Source: Muscardinus avellanarius (lineage: Eukaryota > Chordata > Mammalia > Rodentia > Gliridae). Taken from it: 64,000 nucleotides of DNA. The position numbers and the translations under genes are program-made. The notes under the pieces are model-generated. The model was not told the origin of the DNA. It did no database searches and saw only the letters and a program-made list of their open reading frames with translations. Location of the stretch: the NCBI GenBank assembly GCA_963383645.1, contig OY726567.1, positions 63,457,234 through 63,521,233 of the forward strand. The letters are read 5' to 3'. Each line of letters begins with the position of its first letter. The stretch's first letter is position 1. This document shows positions 26,386 through 38,454 of the stretch, piece after piece.

Positions 26386-29300
26386 TATTTTTTTTATTGA
26401 TGCATTATAGTCATACATCTTAATGGGATACAAGATAGTGGAGACATATTTGCACATATCACCCAATTAGCCCTTAACCAGTTCCCACCTCATTCCCTCC
26501 CTCTCCTGCCAAGACTTTGCTGCCCACTCCATCTCGGCATCTACATGTGTAAAAATCCATGTAGTCATATTGGCGATTAGCTCCGAGAGAGGGCGTCGTC
26601 TCTGGCCAAAAAACTCCTCCACTCTTAGATATTCTTTCATAACTATTATCCTTTTAGTAATGATTCTTTTAACTCTCCAAACGAATTGCTCCAGTGGAAA
26701 AAAGATCAGGACTGTGAGAGAAACTGAGTCCGTGAAAAATAAACTTTCTGGTAAACTTTCAGCTTTGTTCAAATGGTAATTAGATGCAATGGCAGCATTC
26801 CAGTCAGTAACTACAAATGCAGAACTCCACCCTTATCTTTGACCTTCAATCTTGGCTTTTGCACCTAGTAATAGCGATGCCTGGAGGTATAGCGACACCA
26901 ACTGGTTAAAAATAGCTATGTCAAAACAAAGGACAGATAAAATATATGTGTAAAGGTGAAAGAAAGAAAATGTGGTGAGAATAAGAAAGTATTTTTGTAT
27001 GAAGAAGAGCTTATCCTAAGATTGGCCCGAATGGGAAAGAGAGAATTAGGGTAATCAGAAAAGAAAAGGAAGTTGCAAAGTGTTAGTGATAGGAATATGG
27101 ATTATTAAAAGAGGAATAGGCTTTTAATAAGCCTATCGTTTGAGGAAAAATGCCCAGCTGCTAGAGAAATATATCTGACAACTAAATCTAAAGACTTCGT
27201 GTTATTTCTTGGTGTTTACCTGCTAAACTGTGTTATGAGTTTGCTTAAGCTTTCAGACAGCAGATTGTATTGCAGACAAAATCCATCAGACATTCATCGA
27301 AATTCTCTAAATCATCATAAAGGAACACGGATTTTCCCTACGATAACTATATGAAAGCTGAAATCTCTGGACTTCGTCCCCCATTCTGTTCAAAGGAGGT
27401 TGATAGATAAAGAAGGACATTGGACTAAGCCCTAGGAATGAAAGTTCCGAAAGGGTTAAAGAAAACTCTTAAAAACAAACCTGACTCAAGTGATTTTGGG
27501 TGTGACTTTTGTTCTTCTGGAATTAGCCAAATAAAATCCTCTGCAGCTGCAAGGCCAAAGGGGGCTGGGTCAAAGCACAAGGCCCACCTGAGATAATGGG
27601 ACTAATCTCAATCACAAAGACCTGTGATATCCCAGGCCTTTACTTTTGTCTTGTCCAGAGTTGGTGATTTGCATGTGTATCTCTCTTTTTCACTTTGGGT
27701 GATTTGCACTTTTTTACTAGAAATTCACTGGGAGAGGGGAATATATAAAAAATCTTGTGTCCAGAATAAAGTGTTCGATTGCACAAGAAGCATTGATCCA
27801 TGTCAGGTTCTTTTCAAGAGCGCCGATAATAGGATTATTTTCCTAGAAGGGAAAGAACCGCTGCAGATAAGAATCTGCAGTACTTCACTCTATCCTTCCC
27901 CATCTTTACTGAGATCGACTGCGAGTGAATTCGCGCCCCGAGTGGACTGAGTTGGTTTGTGGCACTCTCCCTCCTTTTCATGTTTGGCATGGTAATTGAC
28001 ACAGATATGTTTGTTAAAGTACATCATATGCATTAGAGAATTTCCCTCTTCCCTCCTCCCATCCCCTCAGTTAGGTCAGCTTATTTGCTCATCTATAGAA
28101 TTGCCTTCTTCATCTAGAGTTCTTCCTATGACCCATTTTCTCCCTAGCTTCCGCATACTAAGGAAAGCATCCAATTTCTTTTTTTTTGTGATTGACTAAT
28201 CTCACTTAGCATAATGTCCTCCAGTTCCATCCATTTCCCTGTAAATGATGTAACTGTGTTTTTCTTATGGCTGAGTAAAATTCCATCATGTATGTATCCT
28301 ATAGTTTTGTCATCCATTCATCTGTTGATGGACATCTCAGCTGATTCCATAGTTTGGCAATGGTGAATTGTATAGCTATGAACATAGATATTCATGCATT
28401 AGTTTGGTAGTTTTGTTTCCTTTTTTGGGGGGGTAGATACCCAGAAGTGGTATTGCTGGATCATATGGTAAATTCAATCTCATTCTTCTGAGTATCCTCC
28501 ATACTGTTTTCCAAAGTGGTTGGACTAATTTGCAATTTCACCAACAATGTATTAGAGTTCCCACTTCTCCACATCCTTACCGGCATTTGTTGTTTGTGTT
28601 TTGAATGATTGCTATTCTAGTTGTAGTTAGGTGAAATATCAGGGTAGTTTTGATTTGCATCTCTCTGATTACTAATGATGTTGAGCATTTTTGTGCATTT
28701 ATTGGCTATTTGAATTTATTCCTTTGTGAAGTATCTATTTAGTTCACTTGCCCATTTTTTATTGGATTATTTGTTTTCTTAATGCTGAGTTTCTTGAGTT
28801 TTGTAGATCACTTTTGGAAGTATGGCCATTTTGATGATATTTATTCTGCCTAGAATTACATGGATTGATTTTTGTTTGTAGAACCAGCCTTGCATTCCTA
28901 GGATGAATCCTACTTGGTCATGGTTTATGATTTTCTTGATGTGGTTTTGAATGTGTGTTGCTAGTATTTTGCTTAGCAGTTCTACATTCAAGTTCATGAA
29001 TGATTTAGGCCTGTAGTTTTACTTCCTTGAGCTGTCTCTATTTGGTTCTGGTATTAATATGATGTTAGTTTCATAGAATGTGTCAGGTTCCATTATTTGG
29101 GGTTGTGTGAGCTCATTGCTTTCTTGTTATTCCTCCTTTTCATGATTTCAGAAGTTCGTATCTTTGTTGCTTTTGATAGATTTCTCTCAGTCTGTAGGTA
29201 TCAGCTGGTATCTGCAAGGGCAAATTTTGTTGTATTCAATGGTAAAGATTGAGTAAGGAGGAAAGTGAAGTTGTAAATGCAAGAAGAGGGTAGAGCCACA

Positions 29301-30360
29301 GATAGGATTGACTAGAATGAAAGTATGAGTTTGGTAAGTTAGTATATAGTAGAGATTAGTGATAGTGGAATGTAGTCAGATTCTAGTAACCAAAGTAGAA
29401 TTTTTAATATAGTAATATAAAGTGGATTTAATACAAGACAAAAAAGAAAAGAAAAGAAAAAGAAGGAAAGGGATGGAAAAAGAGTAGGTATATACAAGGG
29501 AAGAGGCTTGTGAAAGGGGTGGGGAAGAGAGATAAGCAAGCATACATCCAAACCACCCCCCCCCAAAAAAAAATTCTCCCAAACAACAACAAAATAATGC
29601 AATCCTACAAATACATGAATACTCAGCTGACTTGGCCTCTGCAGTCTCTCTCTGTGCAGACGGCCAGTGCCACTGGCACATTTCCTGCTGCGAGCTTGAT
29701 TCTTTGAGTCTTTCTCAGTATATTCAGATGGCTGGTGTCAGTGAGGCTGGATCTAGTGTTAAGAATAGATCTCCTTCCATGCTTTCCACTGATGCAGAGC
29801 CTGAGTCTCTCTGAGCTTCTGCTATGTCCAACAGCAGACTCTACGCCTACCTTTGCTGTGTTCAACCACAAAGTCTCAGGCCCCACAGATTTATTGCTGG
29901 TTGTGCAAGTCCCTACATCCATGCTAGGTGGTCTCCCTCGTGGATGGCAGGTTCACTTACAGTGTTGTTGAGCCTAACTCTGGATTTTTGGAGGGCATGG
30001 TGAGGAAGTCGTAGCCCATGTTTGCATAGGAGGAGCTGACTGCTTACAGTTCTGATGAGCTTTAGCCACTTATTTCATTTCAAGTCATTAGCTGTTTCTT
30101 TCCCCCCTGTGTGTCTCTGGCAGTCTGGTGTAGTGAGGCAGATGGCACTGCCGTGGTGCCTTTGGCCACCACCATTGGAGAAGGGCGAGGTGCTTTTCTG
30201 CTCTCTGATCTGCCTTCTAACTTTTTTCCCTATCCCCTTTCACTTGTGCTCTTTTAAAACTTATGTGGTTTTCTTTTTTTGTCAGAACACTGTTTTCATG
30301 GCAATAGAGGCTTCAGCAGGACTGATATGTGATGCTTCCCTTGGTTGCCATCTTCCCACA
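26386..30360 (-). mobile_element. L1 with large internal deletions, split by an LTR
   Basis: The 3' UTR starts near 26386. It continues after the LTR at 27965 through the ORF2 C-terminus to about 28800, then jumps to the RT region (28800-29090) and to the ORF1 start/5' UTR (about 29100-30360), ending near TTGCCATCTTCCCAC. Compared with the full-length L1 at 48.6 kb, several kb of ORF2 and most of ORF1 are missing. It cannot be mobile. Confidence 0.8.
26507..27964 (+). mobile_element. Long solo LTR, 1,458 bp, betaretrovirus/ERVK-like
   Basis: Starts TGCCAAGACT and ends GTTTGTGGCA, giving an inverted TGCCA/TGGCA terminus. It is flanked by a perfect 6-bp duplication CTCTCC (26501-26506, 27965-27970) that restores the L1 3' UTR when joined. 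Promoter-like ATATATAAAAAA lies near 27740 and AATAAA near 27766, giving plus orientation. The length recalls MMTV-type LTRs, but no long open frame is present inside (longest about 108 codons at 27624-27950, no family recognised). Retained CpGs near the 3' end suggest moderate age. Confidence 0.85.
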
Positions 30361-30633
30361 AGGAGAATCTGTAACTTTGATGAGGTATACCTTTGTTTTC
30401 TCTATTCCAAAGCCTCAGTTCAATCCTCTTCACTTTCCTTCTCTCTTTCAAAGTCAATCCTATGTGTCTCCCATGCCCTTGCCCTGTGTCTACTCCCAAA
30501 ACCAACAACAGAGCCCACTCCCTGTGTACTGTGTCCAGCAGTCTCAAACCCAACAGTGCTCAACTTTCAGGCAACCTCAACTTAATTGCTTCAGCTTGAG
30601 AAAATATTCAGTGTCCTTATTCAATATACCAAC
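30361..30633. other. Unassigned flank
   Basis: CT-rich sequence between the L1 5' end and the 50-bp tandem repeat. No gene recognised; overlapping open frames in several phases argue against coding. Confidence 0.35.
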
Positions 30634-30784
30634 CAGAATCCAAAGTAAAGTGGTAGAAAATAGCATATTTTGGCAGGGATCTGCAGAATCCAAAATAAAG
30701 TGGTAGAAAATAGCACATTTTTGGCAGGGATCAGCAGAATCCAAAATAAAGTGGTAGAAAATAGCACGTTTTGGCAGGGATCTG
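30634..30784. repeat. Minisatellite, three copies of a 50-bp unit
   Basis: Units start CAGAATCCAAA at 30634, 30684 and 30735 (50, 51 and 50 bp) and end GGCAGGGATCTG or GATCAG. They differ at only a few bases. Low divergence suggests recent expansion. Confidence 0.97.
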
Positions 30785-31264
30785 CATGAACAAGTAATCT
30801 TATATGCACTATAAAAATTGGTACAAAGACTTTAGAAAACTAGCAAAATGTACTTAAGTTGTTGACCTCAGCCTTCACACCACAGGTATTTCAGTGGTGC
30901 TATTTAGTGGGTCATAAATTTAGAGTCAAGAATAACTTTATTCCAGAGAAAAGTGAGTTTTTGCTTTCTGTATATGATTAAGATAATCTCATATTTTCAT
31001 CCTCATCTTTAGTACAGATTTGAAGCTAATAAATACACCCATATTAAGACTGAAAACTTAGTCTATGTTTCTTGCAAGGTAATGTGAAAAGCAGATGGAC
31101 TTTATTACTAAAGTCCCTATGCCTTTTCAAAATCTGATTTCACGTCACTGGGACTATTGGTCATTAGTCAGTAGTCATCCTCAGCAAGGAGCTATGAAAC
31201 TACAGTTGGAGACATCAGGGACTGACATAAGGTCAGTGGCACTTCTTTCTTCTTTTATATTGAT

Positions 31265-31440
31265 ACTGTTAATTAAACCCAGAGACAGTCTATCTGCAAG
31301 CTATATTCCTATCCCTTTTCATTCTTTATTTTTAAACAGGGTCTTCCTAGGCTGCCAAGAGTCTTACTACATTGTTGAGGCTGCCCTTTAACCGTCTCTC
31401 AAGCATTAGGATTACAGGTGTGATCTCTAGGCTGGGAGAT
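31265..31440 (-). repeat. Old SINE
   Basis: TTAATTAAACCCAGAGACAG to GGATTACAGGTGTGATC; strongly diverged. Confidence 0.55.
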
Positions 31441-31604
31441 ACTTCTCTGTTTACTAGCCCAGCTCATTGTAATGAAATGATCTCTATCCCTTGTTTTTAT
31501 TGGACCTGTGTCTACCCTAGAATTCCTTTTCTAGACATGATCACTTTTGCAGACTTTTTTTCCATACCCACTCTGCCCCTCAGGCTGAAACAGAAAATAT
31601 TCAC

Positions 31605-31775
31605 CAGACTTCTTGCCTGTAAGGTGGAGGAGTCAACTTAGGATCATGAAGGCCAGCACTGTGGGTGAGGGAGGCAGCTGGATGCTGAGAAGAAGGGTCG
31701 TGATTCTGTGAACTGACTTCCCCTCAGACCTGCAGTTATCATTTCACCATTAGTAGAAAGGAGAGTACAGACCTG
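31605..31775 (-). promoter_or_regulatory. Decayed V1R leader block, unit 2
   Basis: Paralogous to 23446-23620 and 44900-45070. The donor is weaker (G|GTGAAT) and the core has more changes (CCCCTCAGACCTGCAGTTAT). No receptor gene is left downstream on the minus strand before the L1 junction, so it is probably a relic. Confidence 0.45.
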
Positions 31776-31914
31776 GGGAGCCTAGAAGTTTATTGAAGCT
31801 TTTTCTCTTCCCTCATCTCAATTACCAGAATCAATCACGAGTTTCTTGGAAGAATCTTTAATACTTCCAAGTTGATGTGTTTTGGAGAGGCTCTCTCTCT
31901 CTCTCTTCATTCTT

Positions 31915-32120
31915 TTTGTGTATGATACTGTATTTGAACCCAGCAGGATTCTACCTGTATGCTACACCTGCAGCTGTACTTTATTTTTCATTTTGAAACA
32001 AGGTCTTGCTAGTTTTCAAATGGTTTCACCAAGTTGCTAAGGCTGGTCTCAAAGCTCAATCTTCCTGTCTCAGCCTCCCAAGTACTGGAATTACAGGCAT
32101 GCACCATCATGCCCAGGCTG
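31915..32120 (-). repeat. Old SINE preceded by a CT repeat
   Basis: Plus strand: ATACTGTATTTGAACCC to GGCATGCACCATCATGCCC. A (CT)n run lies at 31891-31906. Confidence 0.7.
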
Positions 32121-33270
32121 GGGGAGGCTCTTACTTTTCCATGATTCCTAAAGGCTGACAGGGTCTTCTATGGGAGAGACAGGAAATATGGCAGTATTAT
32201 ATATGAAAGACTTGCTCAGGGGTTTGTGTGAGACACTGGACTTCAGGCTTCCCTGAGTTCTTTCACACAAATCTAGTTAATTCTTAATGACCAGTTTCTT
32301 AAGGGAAGAATATAATGTCAGAATTTAGTTTAACAACATTGGAGTCATTTGTATAATTGAATGCAAATTGTTTGGAAATGAAAATACTCTAGAAAAATTT
32401 ACTTCATGAATATCAAATCTAGCATATGAAGAAATATGAAACATAAGAACATATAAAATATGAACACAAAACATAATATTATGGTCAAAACCAATACTTC
32501 AACCCCTGCAAAGTTAAGTCTCATCTGCTATCCAGTATGCTGTGGGGGTTTTGGGTCAACCGAGAAGTTAGGTGGATATAAACCACACAACACAAAAACT
32601 TCCCTCTGACCCATCTGCAAGTCTAGGGGTTCCCAAAGTAACTCTGAGTTTTGATAATTCCCTAGAAGATCCAATGACACAGAAAACTCTTTGCATTTGT
32701 AGTTAACAGTTCATTACAGGGAGGTTGATTCAGGCTAAAAACATAAGAGAAGAAGCGTATGAAGGCAGAAGTACCACATCATACTCCCGGTGGTGACACA
32801 GATGCACCACTTTCCTAGCAATATGAGATGATCTCAGGAACAGTATCAGTCAGGGAAGCTCACCTGAGCTGTGATGCCAGAGCCTCTGTAGTTACATCAC
32901 AGTGTTCATAGGGTTGACCTGTTACAACATGGTAGGAAGCTCCCAGCAAAATCCCATCCTTAGACTGTCGGCTGCCAAGCCCCAGGGGCAAACAAAGACA
33001 CTCATGTTAGGCAGGACATTTCAGTGGTCTGAATATCACCTTCCCATAGCTAAAGGCAAAGCATGACCTCAATTTGAGTAAATGTAATTAAAAATACTTT
33101 TGTTGATCCATTGTAATTATGAATTATCATGAAGTTCAGAATGATAGAAATATCTAGGTATACAGCTCTGGTGTTTTTTCCCTCCATATCTTCTTCTCCT
33201 ACTCCATCTTCCTTGTATATGTTACATATTGTAGATATTAAATTTCAGTTAAAATAGTAGCTGGCAAAGA

Positions 33271-33277
33271 CTTTCAC

Positions 33278-33324
<47 letters not shown>

Positions 33325-33525
33325 TTTGCAATACTCAAGATGGAACTCAGGAGCATTCTATCTCTGAGCTACACCCTCAGCCCTATTTTGTTTTCTTTAT
33401 TTTGAAACAGGATCTCACTGAGTTGCAAAGGGCCTCACTTAAGTAGCTGAGGCTGTCCATGAACCACGATCCTCCTTGTCTCATTCTCCCAGATACTGAA
33501 AGCGTGCATCATCATGCCCGGCTGA
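33271..33525 (-). repeat. (TTTA)n tail and SINE
   Basis: About 14 TTTA units (33271-33326) are the tail of a minus-strand SINE (33325-33525, GATGGAACTCAGGAGC to CATCATGCCCGGC). Confidence 0.8.
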
Positions 33526-33891
33526 CTTTCTCTCATTGTGTAGGTGCTTTCTTCACACTTTCATTTCCCTTGCTGGGTAGAAGGTTTTTTTAATGTGATG
33601 GGATTCTATTTCTTAATTCTTGGAGCTATTTTCCGAGCTTTAGGAGTCTTTGTGAGGACATCATGGCTTGCGCCTTAATTTTGGCTCTTATCTGAGATTT
33701 TCTTCTCTAAAATCATGGCTGATTTATTTGGCTCCTTTCTTTCCCACCTATTTTCTAAGACAAACTGCAGAAACTAAGAGAGGTAACTGGTCCTAGTAGG
33801 CTTGTTAGTGGGATTTGTGAGAAATACAGGGAAAAAAACCTAAAGAGAAAAAATGTAACTCCTCATTTTTGCCTCTCTACTTGGAAAGTGT

Positions 33892-33930
33892 TTCCTTCCT
33901 TCCTTCCTTCCTTCCTTCCTTCCTTCCTTC

Positions 33931-33993
<63 letters not shown>

Positions 33994-34003
33994 TTTCTTT
34001 TTG
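33892..34003. repeat. (TTCC)n(TTTC)n microsatellite
   Basis: About 10 TTCC units switch to about 18 TTTC units. Open frames here are low-complexity artefacts. Confidence 0.97.
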
Positions 34004-34214
34004 ATCATTGATTGGAAAGTCCACTCTGGTCACTGGCCCATGCTGGTGTATGCAGAAGCCTGATATGATTGGTCCAATGTTGTCCCCCCACCCCAATCCT
34101 CTCATCTCACCTGTGGCCCTATTCCCACAGCCTCCCTACATGGTCTGTGACAATATGTTCTCAGACTCCTGCCCTGTGCACCACTGGGAGATTATTCTGT
34201 TCACTCCAGCTTTC

Positions 34215-34345
34215 TTCTGGTAGAGACATTTCTAGCCTAGCAGTGTGAATGTCTGCAGTCCAGCTTTTGGGGAGGCTGAGAGAGGGTGGCTTGAACTCGG
34301 GGTTGAGGCTAATGTGGGCCACGCTACGATACTGCCTCTCAAAAT
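34215..34345 (+). repeat. Possible 7SL-derived monomer (proto-B1-like)
   Basis: CTGCAGTCCAGCT, GGGGAGGCTGAGAGAGGGTGG, CTTGAACTCGGGGTTGAGGC and CTGCCTCTCAAAA follow the order of the 7SL Alu domain (GTAGTCCCAGCT, GAGGCTGAGG, CTTGAGTCCAGGAGTT, CCCGTCTC). There is no ID half, so it is not the standard SINE of the window. Either an old monomer or a 7SL pseudogene. Confidence 0.5.
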
Positions 34346-34964
34346 AGACACCATCTATTCCTCACTTCAGGCCACCTTACTCTTTCTAGGGTAAAATCTC
34401 AGGGTTGGATGCCAATTTATCTATCAGGGTGATAGACATTGTGCAAGAAGAGATGTGTGATCTGGCCATGGGAAACCTTGCTCCAGATAAGGAAGGAGAA
34501 GTGGCTTGGGTGTCAGCAGTTTCTGCCCAGATTCTCTGTCGATAACACTGGAATTGTGGAGGTTTCAGAGTTAAGTTATTCAAAAGAAGGGGCTTCATCT
34601 CACATGGACAAAACTTCCATGATGGCAGCTCTATAGATGTAATGATATGTCCCCACCAAAGTCTCTGAAGTGGAGACTCTGTAGGGCCATATGACAGGAA
34701 ATCATTTTTGCCCTGGAATCTGTTTGTTTTGGTAGGGTGGTAGAGACCCAGTGATCCACAGAGGCTTCTGTGTTGTGTTAGAGGAGCATTGTTATCAGTA
34801 ATGCGGCCCTGTACCTGTGTGTCTCAGTGATGTAGGTCTTGAGGGTCAAAGGAGGTATGTGGGGCTAATGGGAATTTTGTGTGGACACTCTGGGAATCTG
34901 TGAAAAAGTTAATTGGGCAAATGTGTAGGTCACTGATGAAATGACTTGGGTCAGTGATTGTATG

Positions 34965-35166
34965 GGGAGTCTGCAGGTTTAAAGTTAGTGGCTTGAATCA
35001 GAACTCAAAAGGCCAAGACAGAAGGATAGCAGATTTGAGTCCAGCCTCAGCAATGTAATGAAAAGTTCAGTAACTTAGATCTTATGTTAAAATAAAAATA
35101 AAATATAGCTGGGGTGTAGGTTGTAGGTAGAATTTCTTGGATTTGGATTTGATCCCCAGATTTACA

Positions 35167-35208
<42 letters not shown>
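34965..35208 (+). repeat. Old SINE with (CA)n
   Basis: GGCCAAGACAGAAGGATAGC to TTTGATCCCCAG, followed by about 20 CA units (35164-35208). Confidence 0.7.
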
Positions 35209-35212
<4 letters not shown>

Positions 35213-36194
35213 CCACCTGAGGGAACAAATCCACTTTATTGTGTGAGGTGGTATGTTCACAGGTTTTGGAGATTAGGATGTGGACAACATTGTGGTCATT
35301 ATTTAATTTTCTAATCTTCTTAGAATAATATGAAATTTGTCCATTTGTTGCATGTCTTAAGCCATTCATTCCTATATATAGCCAAGTGTATGAATATTGA
35401 ATAGTTTATCTTTTTTTCTGACTGATAGATACTTGAACCATTGTTAGAGACACCATTCTCAAAAATTACTCTAAATGGGTCATAGACTTAAATGGAAAAC
35501 GAAAACTTACAAAACTTTTAGAAGATGATACAGGAGAAAATTTGGGGGGCTCTGGGTTTGAGGATGATTCTATGGCATAAATGCTAAAACACAATCCACA
35601 AAAAAAAATTGGCAAGTCTGATTTTATTCAAATTAGATATGCCCTTTGGTGAAAAACAGTTATGAGTATAAAGAGACAGGCTATGGACTGGGAGAAAAAA
35701 TTGAAGAATACCTATCTTATAAAATTCTATGTTGCTATGAATAAAATCAATACCCAAGGGAGGGTTGATGGGAAGGGGTTAATATTAAATTAGTATACAG
35801 GGAATACAAATATGACAATCTAGTTTATCCCAACCACTGTGAAAAAATAATTAAAATTCAGAGTGTCTACTAAACCTCTAAAACTTAATACTATACCGAG
35901 GGAACTATAAAATGATAGCTGTCTATTGCGTCAATTTGTCTTCTAACAAGTATGTGAAAAATATTTTCTTTGCACCTAGTTTTGTTTCAGGAGCTGAAGT
36001 TGCAGAGGTAAAGAAATAGAAAAAGTCCATGGTCACTTTGAGAGGACATTAAGTTAGTTGGATTATCTTTAGCTAATCTAGTCAGAGAATGTTAGCAGCT
36101 TCTTTAGGTAAAATAGACATGGGTTGACTGATTCAAGGGCCTAAGATGGTCTATAGTTCAAGGAGCATCTTAATTGAAGAAGGGGGGAAATACT

Positions 36195-36390
36195 GTTTTT
36201 TTTTTTTCCCCTTTGTAACACTGGGGAGAGAGCACAGGAGTGCCCTATCAGGGAGCTATACTCTCAGGCCCTTTTACTTCTTATTTTGAGACAGGGTTTA
36301 ACTAAGTTGACCAGGCTCAACTCAAACTTGGTATCTTCCTACTTCAGCCTCCTGAGTATCTGGGTTTATTGAGATGCACCACGGTGATAC
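36195..36390 (-). repeat. Old SINE
   Basis: AACACTGGGGAGAGAGCACAGG to GATGCACCACGG; paralogous to the old copy at 15600-15740, so it predates the duplication. Confidence 0.6.
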
Positions 36391-37625
36391 TCAACATCCA
36401 TAGAGCACAAGTAAATTAGTTTTAAAAGTTCATATCTTGCATCTCCAAGATATTATAAGTCCCATGGTAGTTTTTTTCTACTACCTGAATTTAAGATACA
36501 AACAAGTATTTAAAAACAAATTAGAAAGTTAGCCTCTTAGTTGCACTAAGGCACATTTCAGGTGTTCACTATTTCTGTGTAAGCAGCTTATACCAAATTG
36601 GAGAGCTCAGACAATGCTCCAAACAGACAATGAGTAAACTTTATCATTTCCAGCATTCTAGAAAGCTTATATGAGTTGCCTTGATACACAGAAAAAGAAA
36701 AACTAGTTATATATTGATTTGGAAAATGAATGAACTAATGGGCTAATCAAAGTATGTTTTGTCATCAAAGGGAAAAGTAGTTCAAAAGAGTGGAATCGTC
36801 ACCTGAAACTTTCTTGTTGTGGGGGGCAGAACAGAAAAGGAAAGAGATCTGTAGAGTAAGTAGAACACAAAAGAAAATGAGAATCTTAGTCTCTAAGAAC
36901 AGAAAAAGGTGTAAAAAATGGGAAAATTCTTGTTGGCATGACTTGGAGATGACTCCTTATATTCATCCACAAGCCTTCATGCTGTGCAGTTATTTTACAT
37001 AACCTGACTTCTTAATGATAAACGGAGATAAGATTTGTTTTCTCTTATCATCATTTCTTCCTGGTCCTGGGAGTGAATTTCCTGGCCAGTACTTCAATCA
37101 AAGTTGTTACTTTGGTCCCATTAGATATATTTTCCATGTTCCAATGAGTCCTAATCAGTAAAAGAAATGGAAATTTGCCAGTTTAACATAAAAACCTTAC
37201 TATGTTCTTTGGTTGTCTTAGTAATTATTACAAGGGTGATGTGGACAGAGATAACAGGGTCCTCCAGGACAAAGAAATTATCATCTTCTTATAGTAATTG
37301 TTTTCTTTTTCTCCAAGGAATCTCTGGCATTCTATCGCCCTGAGGGCTTTTCATCTTCTAATTTTAGGTACATAGTGCCCCATCCATTGTTCATCTCTGG
37401 TCTTTCCCCTGTTCATACATGCCCCCAAAACTTATATTTTTTTTACTGTAACATATCAGTTGGTTCTCCTGAGAATTACATCTAGCCTAAACACACATTT
37501 ATTGTGTTTTGGAGAGTAGTAAATCCAATTTTTGGAGGATAGGTTGGGATCTGTCTATATATCTACTTGTCCTTTTTTGAGTCACATCTGCATTAGTTTC
37601 AGGGATTCAAAAATACTGAGTTGCA

Positions 37626-37835
37626 GTCGGTGTGGTGGTGCACACTTGTAATTCCAGTACTTGGGAGGCTGAGACAGGAAGATTGCAGGTTCGTGGTCAG
37701 CCTCAGCTACTTAGTGAGGCCCTCCACAACTTAATGAGACCCTGTTTCAAAATAAAGAATAAAAAATAGGGCTGGGGGTGTAGCTCAGAGGTAGAATGCC
37801 CCTGGGTTCAATCCTCAGTTCTGTAAAAAACCCCA
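37626..37835 (+). repeat. B1-dID-type SINE
   Basis: CGGTGTGGTGGTGCACACTTG to GGTTCAATCCTCAG. A complete example with GGGCTGGGGGTGTAGCTCAG as the ID box. TACTGAGTTGCA before it and CCTGAGTTGCA after it are a likely target duplication. Confidence 0.88.
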
Positions 37836-38454
37836 AAAACCTGAGTTGCAAATATTTTGCAACTCTTCTAGGAAATCCAGCAGAATACATACGATTCCTA
37901 GATTAGGAAAAAAAAAAAAAAGCCTTTCTCACTCATGCACAGTAAGCAGCATGAATACCCCAAGTATACCAGCATCCTTTTCCACCATCAGTTGCAATCT
38001 CTGTGGTGTGGAGTGGCTCAGGTAGATGATACACAGGAAATGAGTTTGCATCATACCTGAGGATGTCTGAGCATAGGGAAACCAATATTTTATGGAGATA
38101 TGCTAACAAACTGGCCCTCATCATTTTATGTAGATAGAGACAGTGAGTTTATGTTCCTGTGCAGAAAAAAATCTGTCCATTATTTCAGAAGTTGACAGCA
38201 TTTCTTTCAAAGATCTTGTTTTCCCTAGTATTCAAGAACAGGTAGTCCAGAACAAAAGCTATCAAGATGATATAAATGTCTATGAAGAATCATGTTCCAA
38301 AAATATCAACCTCTCATTTCTTTCACTAATTTGTTTTGACAAACATTTCCATGAGTATACCATGAGGCCAGCAAATGTGATTCAACTGGCTTTTCAAGGA
38401 CTGGTACCAAATTCATTTAGATTACCACAGGCAACAATAATTAAGATTACTATT

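Larger units (their letters stand above)
30850..35700. repeat. V1R segmental duplication unit 2, partial, receptor missing
   Basis: Collinear with 44.35-46.3 kb of unit 3 and, at its left, with 22.9-23.9 kb of unit 1. Anchors: AAGGTAATGTGAAAAGCAG (31077), the 5' block (31605), TCAGAATTT with GCATATGAAGAAATAT (32314-32440 against 45450-45580), GGGCAAATGTGTAGGT (34915 against 45672) and GGACTGGGAGAAAA (35686 against 46247). The half that would carry the V1R gene is gone, replaced at the left by L1 sequence. About 32.5-33.2 kb may be an old minus-strand LTR; not certain. Confidence 0.75.

Noticed and set aside
27624..27950. 108-codon frame in the long LTR as a viral accessory gene
   Set aside because: It spans the promoter, polyadenylation signal and U5 region and shows no recognised family; treated as chance.
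30055..30706. Overlapping frames of 125-176 codons
   Set aside because: They fall in L1 5' UTR sequence homologous to 54.3-55.4 kb and in the minisatellite.
30634..30784. Internal tRNA or snRNA genes
   Set aside because: No cloverleaf or snRNA motif; ID-like boxes elsewhere all belong to SINEs.
33863..34105. Lys/Glu/Arg-rich frame
   Set aside because: Reverse complement of the TTCC/TTTC microsatellite.
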